From: Sporotomaculum syntrophicum
GTDB taxonomy: Bacteria; Bacillota; Desulfotomaculia; Desulfotomaculales; Desulfallaceae
Assembly: GCF_009932395.1 (NCBI RefSeq)
Contig: NZ_LSRS01000006.1
Location: 90,173-154,172, forward strand
Reading direction: 5' to 3'
DNA: 64,000 nucleotides
Shown: positions 1-9,599 of the stretch, piece after piece
Position numbering within the stretch: the stretch's first letter is position 1
Layout of the letters: each line of letters begins with the position of its first letter
The notes under the pieces: generated by a model
What the model was told of the DNA's origin: nothing
What the model saw: the letters and a program-made list of their open reading frames with translations, nothing else
The model's database searches: none
Program-made: the position numbers and the translations under genes

Positions 1-213
1 TTCTTGTTGAACCGTCTTTATTTTTAAATGTTTTTGTTCTAGCATACATGGCACCTTAATTATAGCATGGCAATCCATATATTAAAAGTTATTATATGGA
101 AAACGTGGCACTACGCTTTTTGAATTTCTCTAATATTGACCCTTGATTCTACTGGGTTTGTTGGAGGTTAGATTCGAAAAATGATGGAAAACTGTCAAAC
201 TCGAGTATAACAT

Positions 214-433
214 ATGCATATGGCTGATGCCTTATTTTACCATTGGTTGGTGGAACCATGTGGGCGGTAACGGCAGGGGTCGCAGCCTATTCAGTAAAAA
301 AATTGCGCAGCCGGCAGCACGTCAAGAGTCCGAAGCATTGATGAAAAAATGCGGGCTGGAAATGCCCCTTGGTTTGCAGGGGTGTCCGGTCTGTGGAGCA
401 ATAAAGCCTCATAACGTTAACCCACGCCAATGA
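214..433 (+). other. Possible broken small gene(s) before a terminator
   Basis: Three overlapping frames are open here. One starts at 214 and reads MHMADALFYHWLVEP before a stop; a one-base shift at about 253 continues as WAVTAGVAAYSVKKLRS, a hydrophobic stretch followed by basic residues that looks like a one-helix membrane peptide. A third frame (227-433) ends with a CPVCG motif exactly inside the terminator at 420-446. No frame has a convincing ribosome site. I read this as a decayed or frameshifted small gene; it could also be non-coding leader sequence. The rest of positions 1-500 holds nothing I recognise. Confidence 0.2.
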
Positions 434-446
434 GCGTGGGTTTTGT
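420..446 (+). terminator. Intrinsic terminator
   Basis: A seven-pair stem, cccacgc against gcgtggg, with a short loop is followed by TTTTG. It separates the doubtful small frames upstream from the germination gene. Confidence 0.6.
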
Positions 447-650
447 CGTGCTTTAGGAAACTATGCTTGCCACATTTATGGCAGGCGTTAAGGATCAAAG
501 TACTAAAAAGTGCGCGCAGAGGGAACGAAAATGGGCGAGATTAGCGAAATTCCGCAAGAACCAAACCTGCCCTGGCATAACAATCCTTGTTGCATAAGAA
601 TAACTATAGAGGCAAATAATAGAATAAATCTTTTAATCAAGGATGGGATA

Positions 651-2291
651 ATGATTAAATTCATTAAGCCACGTAGGTCTTGTTTGCAAAGGCGAGGTAA
701 AAGCAAGCGCCAGGAAGAGCGCCCGGTCAATCAACCCGAGCAAACTGGTAATACTACCGGCTCCTTAAACAAAAAAATATTAAAAACGGACCTGGATTCC
801 AACCTTAGGGAAATCAAAGCAATTTTAAGCAATTGCAGCGATGTGGTTTACCGGGAGTTCCTTTTAGCCCAAAATAAACAGCTCAGGTTGGCCTTGATTT
901 ATACTGACGGCCTGGCGGACAAAACACAGGTAAGCGACCAAATCATGCGCGCCCTTGCCCTGGAAGTACCAATGGCAGTTTCCGGCCAGCAGATTACCAA
1001 AGCAAGGGCGCTGGAATTTATCAAGCAGCGAGGCTTATGCATTCAGCAGATCAAGGAAAGCGAGTTATTGGAGGATATTATTCACGCCATTTTATCAGGT
1101 GATACCGTTTTGCTGGTTGATGGGCATGCAACTGCTATCATTAACGGGTCCAGGGGTTGGGAGAAGCGTAGTATTGTAGAACCGGAAGCCGAACCAACGG
1201 TGAGGGGGCCGCGGGAAGCGTTCGTGGAATCCCTGCGGGTTAATACCTCGCTGCTCCGGCGTAAAATAAAAAGTCCGAATTTAAAAACTGAAGCACTGCG
1301 GTTGGGCGAGGTAACCGACACTGATGTCGTGATTATGTATGTTGAGGGCATTGTCAACGAAAAACTGGTGGCGGAAGTAAAGAGCCGGCTGAAACGAATC
1401 AAGATTGATGGTATCCTGGAAAGCGGTTATATTGAGGAACTAATCGAGGATAACCCCTGGAGTGTTTTCCCCACTATCAACCACACGGAAAGGCCGGATC
1501 GGGTGGCGGCTATGCTCCTGGAAGGGCGGGTAGCCATTCTGGTGGACGGGACCCCCTTTGTTCTGATTGTGCCCAACCTGTTTGTTGAGTACCTACATGC
1601 CGGTGAGGATTATTACGAGCGCTTTTTATTCTCCTCGGCAGTGAGGATGCTCAGGTTTCTGGCTATGTTGATTACATTAACGCTACCCGGGTTGTATGTA
1701 GCTGTGGTCAGCTTCCACCATGAGCTGTTTCCAACAGCACTACTGTTAAGTATCGCCGCGCAGCATGAAGCGGTTCCGTACCCGGTCATAATTGAGGTGC
1801 TGCTCATGGAGGTGACCTTTGAGATTTTGCGGGAAGCAGGAATTCGTCTGCCTCGTCCCATTGGGCAAGCCGTAAGCATAGTAGGTGCTCTGGTTATCGG
1901 GGAGGCTGCGGTACAGGCCGGTTTGGTAGCTGCTTCCACAGTTATTGTTGTTGCCGGCACCGGTATTGCGTCCTTTGTGATATCCTATAACGTGAGCATT
2001 TCTTTGCGTTTATTGAGGTTTTTCATTATGTTTTTGTCGGCCTTTCTCGGCCTTTTCGGGCTGATTAGCGGGCTGGCGGTTATTGGGATCCACCTGTGTA
2101 CCCTGCGCTCATTTGGGGTGCCTTACCTGTCCCCGGTTGTCCCTACCACTGGCATTGACCTGGCGGATACGGTTGTCCGTGCGCCCCTGTGGAGCATGTT
2201 ATCCCGTCCCCGGCTGATCGCCAGGCAGAACCAGAAGCGGCAGGGTCAAGGGCTGAAACCATCCCCGCCACCACCTCGACAGAATGGTTAA
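651..2291 (+). CDS. GerA-family spore germination protein (GerAA/SpoVAF type)
   Basis: Integral membrane A-subunit of a nutrient germinant receptor, or the related SpoVAF, acting in the inner spore membrane. The 546-residue protein has the usual soluble N-terminal half, beginning with the family pattern SNCSDVVYREFLL near residue 55. A membrane half follows with the signature LPGLYVAVVSFHHELFPTAL, then RLPRPIGQAVSIVGALVIGEA and several hydrophobic spans; the C-terminus is proline-rich. I chose ATG 651 because AAGGATGGGA lies just upstream; the frame stays open back to 510 without a ribosome site. No B or C subunit follows, only a small membrane protein, so it is an orphan A subunit or a SpoVAF-like protein. 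Family assignment is firm; the ligand is unknown. Confidence 0.88.
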   Translation: MIKFIKPRRSCLQRRGKSKRQEERPVNQPEQTGNTTGSLNKKILKTDLDSNLREIKAILSNCSDVVYREFLLAQNKQLRLALIYTDGLADKTQVSDQIMRALALEVPMAVSGQQITKARALEFIKQRGLCIQQIKESELLEDIIHAILSGDTVLLVDGHATAIINGSRGWEKRSIVEPEAEPTVRGPREAFVESLRVNTSLLRRKIKSPNLKTEALRLGEVTDTDVVIMYVEGIVNEKLVAEVKSRLKRIKIDGILESGYIEELIEDNPWSVFPTINHTERPDRVAAMLLEGRVAILVDGTPFVLIVPNLFVEYLHAGEDYYERFLFSSAVRMLRFLAMLITLTLPGLYVAVVSFHHELFPTALLLSIAAQHEAVPYPVIIEVLLMEVTFEILREAGIRLPRPIGQAVSIVGALVIGEAAVQAGLVAASTVIVVAGTGIASFVISYNVSISLRLLRFFIMFLSAFLGLFGLISGLAVIGIHLCTLRSFGVPYLSPVVPTTGIDLADTVVRAPLWSMLSRPRLIARQNQKRQGQGLKPSPPPPRQNG

Positions 2292-2410
2292 GAGATTAGA
2301 TTTGGTAGGTATTGCAAAGCATGGGACGGGGAATCCGTACGTGCGAAAATTAATATTCGTTCGTGCGGGAGAACGGCCTGAAGTTTAATAATAGTGAGGA
2401 TAGGGATAAC

Positions 2411-2626
2411 ATGGTTTTTTTATTAATCCTGGCATTTATCGGAATCATTTTGTTTGAGATTCCCAGTCTAATCAAAAAAAAAATGTGGCGGGAACTGGCT
2501 GCTTTTTCCCTTTACCTGTCCATCGGTATGGCCCTGAGCATCCCGCAAGCGATGGGTATAATACTACCCAATCTGAGCAAAGCCATTGAGGTACTGATTA
2601 AACCCATATCAGAACTGTTGAAGTAA
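2411..2626 (+). CDS. Small membrane protein next to the GerA gene
   Basis: A 71-residue protein with two hydrophobic segments: residues 1-17 and about 30-52, the latter containing LAAFSLYLSIGMALSIPQAM. It starts at ATG 2411 behind GTGAGGATAGGGAT, about 120 bases after the germination gene on the same strand. An earlier in-frame start at 2363 lacks a ribosome site. I do not recognise a named family. Its position and size resemble the small extra membrane subunits sometimes linked to germinant receptor operons, which is inference only. Confidence 0.6.
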   Translation: MVFLLILAFIGIILFEIPSLIKKKMWRELAAFSLYLSIGMALSIPQAMGIILPNLSKAIEVLIKPISELLK

Positions 2627-2669
2627 AGTGCACATAGAAGATACTTAAAAGCTAAGATCTATAAGGATG

Positions 2670-3188
2670 CTAAAGCCTATAAGCGGGTGGCTCTATAATC
2701 AATCCTTTAAGCTGGCCGTATGCAAAGAATTTATCATATAAATCTATCTCTTTTGTTAAATTGGTTTTAAATAGCTCTCTGAGTTTAGGTGAACTAGAAT
2801 CTAGAAAAGCTGACGAAGCGAGGTGTATAAAGGAAGCAATCCCAGAAAGTATCCTGGTATAAATATATTCGTCGGTAACTACTTCTGATTTATATGGACT
2901 GTCGGAACCCGCAGGCGGTCTTTTAGGTAACGGTATACCATATGTCATCAATATTTTCTCCAAATCGGCAATTTCTTGTTCCAGTATCTTTATACCCTGA
3001 CCTAAAATTATATTTAAATCAGGGCTTTTAACAAAGTTTTTAAAAATATTTGTGGTTTCAATTATCTGATATCTTGATACTAGCTGGTTCCATAAGTGTG
3101 TTACTTCCGAGACATTTATTTCTTGTTGCAATTCATTTATTGTATTGCCAATATCAGAAATTTTTTCCAATTTTTCTAAAATCCTCAT
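2670..3188 (-). CDS. DUF3231-like / CotF-like protein
   Basis: A 172-residue, mostly helical protein starting at ATG 3188, with AGAGGAGA directly upstream; a longer frame reaches 3359 but its extra N-terminus is AT-rich and lacks a ribosome site. The pattern of paired helices, the central IPLPKRPP segment and the C-terminal EPPAY ending resemble the ferritin-like DUF3231 and spore coat CotF proteins of Bacilli and Clostridia. It is transcribed convergently with the germination genes. Role unknown; a coat- or spore-associated function is inferred from the family. Confidence 0.5.
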   Translation of the reverse strand: MRILEKLEKISDIGNTINELQQEINVSEVTHLWNQLVSRYQIIETTNIFKNFVKSPDLNIILGQGIKILEQEIADLEKILMTYGIPLPKRPPAGSDSPYKSEVVTDEYIYTRILSGIASFIHLASSAFLDSSSPKLRELFKTNLTKEIDLYDKFFAYGQLKGLIIEPPAYRL

Positions 3189-3401
3189 ATTTGTCTCCTC
3201 TGTTCTAAAAATTTTAAACCTATGTATTACTATGTTTTCTTTAAATAAGGCAAATATACATAGAAAAATATACTGTTCCGTCTTACAATCAGGTTGCCTT
3301 ATGGTTAAACTATGAATACCAATATCAAGGAAGCAGACACAGATTAGGAAATATTTCACAATATAAAATGTACAAACCTCGGCTTAAGGAGGTTGATTTG
3401 G

Positions 3402-6056
3402 TTGTCGAGGAATGATTATGTGTATAGCTTCATGGAGATAGATAAATCAAGTTTGCCCAGCGTAGGAGGAAAGGGGGCAAATTTAGGTGAATTATGCCGT
3501 GTACCTGGAATTGCGGTACCGGCAGGTTTTTGTGTCACGACAAATGCTTACCGGGATTTCATTAACTCCAGCAATGAGTTTGTCGGGTTGTTGGAAGCAC
3601 TTTCAATGATTGATTTTGAAGGAATTGAAGAACTGAGGACAGCGGGAGAGCGCATGCGGGCTCACTTGATAAATCTGGACATTCCCAAATCTATCGAGCA
3701 GGAAATTATCTCGGCCTGGCAGGAGACCGGTAGTCAATATGCCTATGCCGTTCGCTCTAGCGCTACAGCGGAAGACCTGCCGGGTGCCTCTTTTGCCGGG
3801 CAGCAGGACACCTTTCTAAATATTGATGGCGAAAAGAATATTCTTGACAGTGTACGCAAGTGCTGGGCATCTCTATTTACCGACCGGGCTATTATATATC
3901 GCCAAAAGAATAGCTTCCGTCATGAGCAAGTATTACTGGCTGTGGTGGTGCAGCGGATGGTCTTTTCTGAAGTGTCCGGGATCATGTTTACCGCCGATCC
4001 GGTTACCGGTAATAGAAATACGGTAGCCATTGATGCCGGATTCGGCCTGGGAGAAGCGCTGGTGTCAGGTATCGTCTCTGCAGATCTGTACCAGGTAAAA
4101 TCGGGTAAATTAATTAAAAAGCAAATCGCCAGAAAGGAAACCGCCGTTTATGCCCGGCCTGAGGGTGGAACAAACCGAGTGGAGCTTCCAGCTGGGAAGC
4201 AGACCGCTCCGGCTTTGTCGGACGAGCAAGCTATTAAGCTGGCTCGTGTGGGTAAAAGTATCGAAGCACATTTTGGTTCTCCCCAGGATATTGAGTGGTG
4301 CCTGGCTGACAATGAAATATATATTGTACAGAGCCGGCCGATAACTACTTTATATCCTGTTCCTGTTACGGCTGATGATAAACTACACTTTTTTATGTCC
4401 CTCGGCCATGTGCAGATGATGACTGAGGCCATGAAACCGCTGGGGATTTCAGTGCTCCGGACGCTGGCTCCTATTGGCAAAAGTGCGCCGGAGGCAGAAA
4501 GCGATTTGCTGCAAGAAGCCGGTTGCAGATTATATCTCGATATCACCCGGCTGTTGGAGTACCCGCAGCTAAGCAAGCGGCTACCCGGGTTGTTGGTCAA
4601 TGTAGATGAATTGATCGGTCGGGCGGTGCAGACATTCACAGAGCGAGAAGATTTCCAGGCAACGGTGAGACCTGGCCAAAAGCTGGATCCCGCCCTGATA
4701 AGAAAAGCCCTGCCTACGGTTTTAGCTATGCTGAAAACTATCTTGTACCGTGACAATTATCAAGTGATCGATGAACTGAACCGGTTTATCGCAGAAACAG
4801 TGGCGGAAAACAGGCGCAAGCTGCAGGCAGTATCAGGCGTAAACGCTATCGCACAGATCCAGGAAATATCAACCACTTTAATACCGACTTTTGTTTTACG
4901 TGTAGCCCAATATATGGGGCCTGCGATTGTTAGTTATAAGCTCATTGAGCACTTGTCCCAAAGGTGGCTGGGTGACGCGGTTCAACTGGGCAGCATCAGT
5001 AAATCGCCACCTGGGAATGTAACCACAAAGATGGCTTTGGTGCTGGGAGATGTGGCCGATGAAGTGCGCAATTTCCCGGGGGTAATTAAATATCTTAACC
5101 AGGCCGTTGACGAAAAATTTTGGGTTGACTTGAAAGCTGTGCCTGGTGGAGAAGATGTTCTGCCCGTTTTCCTGAAGTTCTTTGAGCTCTACGGGATGCG
5201 TGGGACCGGGGAGATCGATATCACCCGGCCGCGCTGGCGTGAGGTGCCGACCCAGTTAATTCCCGCCATACTAAATCATGTTTATTGTGTAAAGCCCGGA
5301 CAGCATCGTCGTGAATTTTTGGCCGGTAAAAGGGAGGCCGAACTAGCTGCAGACAAGCTGCTGAGGCGTCTGGGGCAGAAGTCCCTGGGGTTCTTCAAGG
5401 TCAAATGTATGCGGAGGCTGGTCGAAGTGCACCGCTCATTGATCGGGATAAGGGAACACCCCAAATATTTTATTGTACAGCATTTGGATATGTTTAAACA
5501 GATAATAATGCAGGAGGCCGGTAAACTGGTAGCAGCCGGCATTCTAGAGTATCCCGAAGAAGTTTTTTGGCTGACGCTGCCGGAAATCAAGGAAACGATA
5601 GCAACGCAGCGGATAGACCGCAGTTTGCTTACCAGGCGCCAAGAAAAATACCGGCATGATAACAAGCTTACTCCTCCGCGGGCTATGACCAGTGAAGGAG
5701 AGATTATTACTGCTAAGCCGGTTGCCGATGTTCCGCCGGGTGCTTTGCCCGGGAGCCCGGTGTCGGCAGGAATCGCCGAGGGCAGAGCACGGGTTGTCCT
5801 CAAGTTGGAGGAAGCAAGAATGGAGCGAGGGGATATATTAGTGGCGCCATTTACCGATCCTGCCTGGACTCCGTTATTTACCCTGGCGTCCGGATTGGTA
5901 ACAGAGGTCGGCGGTTTGATGACCCATGGCGCGGTGGTGGCACGAGAATACGGCATGCCAGCAGTGGTGGGCGTTGAAAATGCTACCCTCCTTATTCAAG
6001 ACGGGCAAAAGATACGAGTAGACGGTACCCGTGGATTTGTTGAGATTCTCGAGTAG
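3402..6056 (+). CDS. Rifampin phosphotransferase-like / PEP synthase-family enzyme
   Basis: An 884-residue three-domain protein. The N-terminal ATP-grasp part (about 1-310) has GGKGANLGEL and RSSATAEDLPGASFAGQQ; a long middle domain (about 320-760) follows; the C-terminal swivelling His domain has TEVGGLMTHGAVVAREYGMP, with the His that carries the phosphoryl group. This order and length match rifampin phosphotransferases, which use ATP to phosphorylate the drug and release AMP and phosphate; true PEP synthases have a C-terminal PEP/pyruvate-binding TIM barrel that is absent here. Start is TTG 3402, nine bases after AAGGAGG; the TTG at 3393 abuts that site. Single-gene unit. Many homologues are annotated as phosphoenolpyruvate synthase; substrate is not provable from sequence. 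Confidence 0.8.
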   Translation: MSRNDYVYSFMEIDKSSLPSVGGKGANLGELCRVPGIAVPAGFCVTTNAYRDFINSSNEFVGLLEALSMIDFEGIEELRTAGERMRAHLINLDIPKSIEQEIISAWQETGSQYAYAVRSSATAEDLPGASFAGQQDTFLNIDGEKNILDSVRKCWASLFTDRAIIYRQKNSFRHEQVLLAVVVQRMVFSEVSGIMFTADPVTGNRNTVAIDAGFGLGEALVSGIVSADLYQVKSGKLIKKQIARKETAVYARPEGGTNRVELPAGKQTAPALSDEQAIKLARVGKSIEAHFGSPQDIEWCLADNEIYIVQSRPITTLYPVPVTADDKLHFFMSLGHVQMMTEAMKPLGISVLRTLAPIGKSAPEAESDLLQEAGCRLYLDITRLLEYPQLSKRLPGLLVNVDELIGRAVQTFTEREDFQATVRPGQKLDPALIRKALPTVLAMLKTILYRDNYQVIDELNRFIAETVAENRRKLQAVSGVNAIAQIQEISTTLIPTFVLRVAQYMGPAIVSYKLIEHLSQRWLGDAVQLGSISKSPPGNVTTKMALVLGDVADEVRNFPGVIKYLNQAVDEKFWVDLKAVPGGEDVLPVFLKFFELYGMRGTGEIDITRPRWREVPTQLIPAILNHVYCVKPGQHRREFLAGKREAELAADKLLRRLGQKSLGFFKVKCMRRLVEVHRSLIGIREHPKYFIVQHLDMFKQIIMQEAGKLVAAGILEYPEEVFWLTLPEIKETIATQRIDRSLLTRRQEKYRHDNKLTPPRAMTSEGEIITAKPVADVPPGALPGSPVSAGIAEGRARVVLKLEEARMERGDILVAPFTDPAWTPLFTLASGLVTEVGGLMTHGAVVAREYGMPAVVGVENATLLIQDGQKIRVDGTRGFVEILE

Positions 6057-6657
6057 GTAATATAACGTCTAAAGTATACTTAATGGCGAAAGATTAGATA
6101 GGCAAGCCTATTGAGCTTTAATCTTTTTATCAGCAGTGGGATACCAAACGTACCGAATAGTACCATAAATATAGCAGTTAACATACCAACAGCTCCTTTT
6201 AAGCATTTGTATAGCACCGTCAAAATATATAAATTATATTTCTAGAATAGACGACATAATGTGAGGAATGTTCCCCGGTAAATTTGTTGCAAGTCTGCTG
6301 TCATTGTTATTGTCTAGACTTCGCTAACGCATTTATTCAGCATCCCCGGATTTTCAGTCAATCGATACAAGATAAGCGGAGGTATATCCTGGGATATCTG
6401 ATAGTACCATTTCTCAGCGAATTTGGGGCGCCAGTATAAACTATAAAGCTAATTAATAAACAGAAATTTCTGATTATACTGATTAGACTGTTATATACAG
6501 TAATTTGTTCCCTGATTAACAAAATAAAATTTGAAGAACTGAACTGTTTCTATTAAATATTTTTTATACTAGATTTTTAGTACAAGCAGGTATAGACAAT
6601 AGAAAACCTACTGAGTGGGGAGTTCCATTATTTAAGTTATGAACTTCATTCCAATAC
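6057..6657. other. 600-base AT-rich intergenic region
   Basis: Apart from the candidate small gene at 6080-6184 on the minus strand, I see no coding pattern, repeat or structured RNA here. The men promoter begins at its right edge. Confidence 0.4.
6080..6184 (-). CDS. Candidate 34-residue membrane peptide
   Basis: Starts MLTAIFMVLFGTFGIPLLIK and continues into a basic tail ending FRH. The first 20 residues are a clean hydrophobic helix. ATG 6184 has AAAAGGAG eight bases upstream, which is as good as any ribosome site in the window. It is convergent with the phosphotransferase gene. No family recognised; below the size cut-off of most callers. Confidence 0.4.
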   Translation of the reverse strand: MLTAIFMVLFGTFGIPLLIKRLKLNRLAYLIFRH

Positions 6658-6686
6658 TTGACATGGCATTATAGGCAAGATAAAAT
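6658..6686 (+). promoter_or_regulatory. Sigma-A promoter of the men operon
   Basis: TTGACA at 6658-6663, a 17-base spacer, and TAAAAT at 6681-6686. Transcription would start near 6693, leaving about 40 bases before the GTG start of menF at 6732. Confidence 0.7.
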
Positions 6687-6731
6687 CATAAACATAATCT
6701 GAACTGCGGTTCATTGCATGGAGAGATAAAT

Positions 6732-7895
6732 GTGTTATATCAACAAAAAGAGTTGCATTTGAAGGATGCACTTTCATTTTGGCAAAGTTTTAAGCATGAA
6801 GAACGTGTTTTTTTCTATAATCCTTTGGAACAGAAGCTTATTATCGGGGCAAGACGTTTAAAAGCCTTACATGAAGGGGCAAGCTACCTTCAATTTCCTT
6901 ATGTATTTTCTACTAGAACCTTCTTCCCAACCGTCAAGGAGCAAAAATGGGCCGGGCTAGGCAATGAAACAATTGCTTTTGCCAACTATTTAGTTGTCAT
7001 GGACGGAAAGCAGATTTTATATAGCTATAAAGATTGTTTCCTGGGTTGGGACAATATCCAGGAGCAGGAACCTACGTCCCGTAGCCACGTTTACGAAATG
7101 ATGACGGATGATTACGGAGATTGGCAGGAGCTATTTAATAATGTACAACAAGAAATAATGCTGGGGAAGGTAAAAAAAGTTGTAATTTCCCGGGAAATGA
7201 AGATTGCCTGTAATACGAGCGTTTCCGTAGAAAGCGTTTTGAAAAATCTTCTTGAGAAAAACCCCAACAGCTTTGTCTTTGCTTATTACAAAGAGGGCAA
7301 AACCTTTATCGGTGCTACACCGGAGGTACTGGTTTGCAAAGAAAAAGAACAGGTTATCAGCCATGCTTTAGCCGGGACAATTCTACGTAGCGAACCAGGC
7401 CAAGATGAAAAACAAAAAAATCTACTGCTAAACGATCCAAAAAACCGCCATGAGCATCAAGTGGTGCTTGATTACATTACAAGTGTGATGAAGAGGTTTA
7501 GTGACGAAGTGATTGTTGGGGAGACGACCACCTTGACGCTTAAAAATTTGCATCACCTTAAGACATGTATCAAAGCTAAGTCAGATGACAACAGTTCTTT
7601 GCAGGACTGGGTAGAAAGATTACACCCGACGCCTGCTTTGGGTGGTTACCCAGTGCGGGAGGCCTTAGAGATAATCTCCCGCTATGAAACACATGAACGG
7701 GGCTTGTATGCTGCGCCCATTGGAATGATTAATGAGCACGGGGACGGCATATTTGTAGTGGGCATACGCTCGGCGCTCATAGATAAAAATATGGTTTACG
7801 CATATGCAGGTTGTGGTATCGTGGAAAAATCGGAGTGTGCCCAGGAATATTTGGAATCAAATAATAAGATGAAGTCTATTTTGGAGAGTTTATGA
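6732..7895 (+). CDS. menF: Isochorismate synthase
   Basis: Converts chorismate to isochorismate, the entry to menaquinone synthesis, in the cytosol with Mg2+. The 387-residue protein carries the chorismate-binding domain in its C-terminal two thirds: ALAGTILRSEP, the EH pair in RHEHQVVLDY, LHPTPALGGYP, and ERGLYAAPIGM with the metal-binding acidic residues typical of the family. Start GTG 6732 sits seven bases after GGAGAG; the TTG at 6714 lacks a site. First gene of a seven-gene operon; menD follows within 15 bases, so isochorismate synthase rather than anthranilate or salicylate synthase is the clear reading. Confidence 0.92.
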   Translation: MLYQQKELHLKDALSFWQSFKHEERVFFYNPLEQKLIIGARRLKALHEGASYLQFPYVFSTRTFFPTVKEQKWAGLGNETIAFANYLVVMDGKQILYSYKDCFLGWDNIQEQEPTSRSHVYEMMTDDYGDWQELFNNVQQEIMLGKVKKVVISREMKIACNTSVSVESVLKNLLEKNPNSFVFAYYKEGKTFIGATPEVLVCKEKEQVISHALAGTILRSEPGQDEKQKNLLLNDPKNRHEHQVVLDYITSVMKRFSDEVIVGETTTLTLKNLHHLKTCIKAKSDDNSSLQDWVERLHPTPALGGYPVREALEIISRYETHERGLYAAPIGMINEHGDGIFVVGIRSALIDKNMVYAYAGCGIVEKSECAQEYLESNNKMKSILESL

Positions 7896-7910
7896 TCGAG
7901 GGTGAAATGC

Positions 7911-9560
7911 GTGACCAATTATATAGCCGCATTAATTGATGAGTTATACCAGCTAGGTGTGCGCGAGGTTGTAATTAGTCCAGGGTCCCGCTCAACCCCG
8001 TTAGCTGTTTTATTTTGCGAACATGAATTTGAGGTATTTGTTAATATTGACGAGCGATCGGCCGGGTTTTTCGCGCTAGGCATAGCGAAAGAAAAAGAAC
8101 GGCCGGTTGTTTTAGTTTGTACCTCGGGGTCCGCCGTGGTACATTATTTTCCTGCTATTGTAGAAGCTAATTATTCAAGTGTGCCTCTAATCATTTTAAC
8201 TGCAGACCGCCCCCATGAACTACGTCAAGTTGGCGCTCCACAAACCATCGATCAAGTTAAAATTTACCATGGGTACACTAAATTTTATGAAGAATTAGCC
8301 CTACCTGAAGAAACAGAAAGCATGTACCGGTATGTACGTGCAGTGGTACAAAAAGCTTATGTTAGCACAGTGTCTGAAGTATACGGTGTAGCGCACATCA
8401 ATATCCCCCTGCGTGAGCCTTTAATGCCTGATTTAGACAAGTTAGATTTTAGCCTGGGCCGTTCAAAATACCCATTTAAATGGTTGAAGAACGATAGCCG
8501 AATAGCCTTTGATGATACTGTTTTCCAAGATCGAAAAGGGATCATTATCTGTGGCGGTGATGCTTACGCCAACTACCACCAGGAAGTACTTGCGTTGGCC
8601 GAACGCTTAAAAGCGCCTGTTTTAGCCGACCCTATTTCAAATTTTCGCAATTACGATAACGATGTGATTATTGACAGTTATGATGCCTTTCTTAAAAATA
8701 ACGCCGCAAAAGAGGCGCTAAAACCGGAATTTATTATTCATTTTGGCCAAATTCCGGTGTCTAAGCGTTTGCAGCAGTTTATCACAAGGCACCAGGATGT
8801 CTTATATTTTCAGGTAAACGAGACTTTTGCGTACTGCAACCCTTCCTTAACAATAAACAGGTTTATTATTGCTCAACCGTCTGTTTTTGCCGAGTCTGTT
8901 GGTGTTCAAAATGCCAACAGTGCATACTTGAACCGGTGGCAGCATTACCAACAAATCATGCGCCGGCGACTGAAGCTAGCTAACCATGAAGCTGCTTTCT
9001 TTGAAGGGAAGCTTGTACAAAGGCTACAGGATATGTTGCCCGAGGGTAGTAGTTTAGTCATTGCCAACAGCATGGCGATTCGTGATATAGATTACTTCTG
9101 GGAAGCGCGCCGGCAAAATATCAAGCTATTGTGCAACCGTGGCGCTAACGGTATAGATGGGGTGGTTTCCACTGCTTTAGGTATTTCCACACGTCAACAG
9201 CCGACGGTATTATTAACCGGCGACTTAGCCTTTTACCATGATTTAAATGGCCTGCTGGTTGGTAAGACCCACCAGCTGAATTTGGTCATTGTTGTGCTGA
9301 ACAATAATGGGGGAGCAATTTTTAAGTATCTACCGCAAAGCCAGTGTAAAAATTTTGATTACTTATTTATGACCCCTCACGGCATAAATTTCGCCGGGCT
9401 GCAAGCTTTATATAATGTAACTTATTTTGAACCCTCGGATTATGCTGTCTTCGAGCAGGATTTTCAGACAGCGCTGGGTATGCCGGGGGTAAAGGTGGTG
9501 AATGTTCATATCGATGCCGAGCTTAGTAAAGCTTTGCATGATTTATATACCTGTCTATAA
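7911..9560 (+). CDS. menD: SEPHCHC synthase (MenD)
   Basis: Thiamine-diphosphate and Mg2+-dependent enzyme joining 2-oxoglutarate and isochorismate to 2-succinyl-5-enolpyruvyl-6-hydroxy-3-cyclohexene-1-carboxylate. The 549-residue protein opens with [20 protein letters not shown], a MenD signature, followed by [13 protein letters not shown] with the catalytic Glu, [13 protein letters not shown], and late in the protein [14 protein letters not shown] with the GD...N metal/ThDP motif. Start GTG 7911 follows GAGGGTG by seven bases; a GTG at 7902 overlaps that site. Second gene of the men operon. Confidence 0.94.
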   Translation: MTNYIAALIDELYQLGVREVVISPGSRSTPLAVLFCEHEFEVFVNIDERSAGFFALGIAKEKERPVVLVCTSGSAVVHYFPAIVEANYSSVPLIILTADRPHELRQVGAPQTIDQVKIYHGYTKFYEELALPEETESMYRYVRAVVQKAYVSTVSEVYGVAHINIPLREPLMPDLDKLDFSLGRSKYPFKWLKNDSRIAFDDTVFQDRKGIIICGGDAYANYHQEVLALAERLKAPVLADPISNFRNYDNDVIIDSYDAFLKNNAAKEALKPEFIIHFGQIPVSKRLQQFITRHQDVLYFQVNETFAYCNPSLTINRFIIAQPSVFAESVGVQNANSAYLNRWQHYQQIMRRRLKLANHEAAFFEGKLVQRLQDMLPEGSSLVIANSMAIRDIDYFWEARRQNIKLLCNRGANGIDGVVSTALGISTRQQPTVLLTGDLAFYHDLNGLLVGKTHQLNLVIVVLNNNGGAIFKYLPQSQCKNFDYLFMTPHGINFAGLQALYNVTYFEPSDYAVFEQDFQTALGMPGVKVVNVHIDAELSKALHDLYTCL

Positions 9561-9599
9561 ATTAGCTATCGAGAGAAAACCGCTTGGGAGTAATAATGC

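Noticed and set aside
4148-4756. 202-codon minus-strand open frame inside the phosphotransferase gene
   Set aside because: It lies wholly antisense to a strongly supported gene and has Ser/Pro/Arg-rich composition typical of a shadow frame; no ribosome site.
5282-5956. 224-codon minus-strand open frame inside the phosphotransferase gene
   Set aside because: Antisense shadow of the conserved C-terminal domain; no independent evidence.
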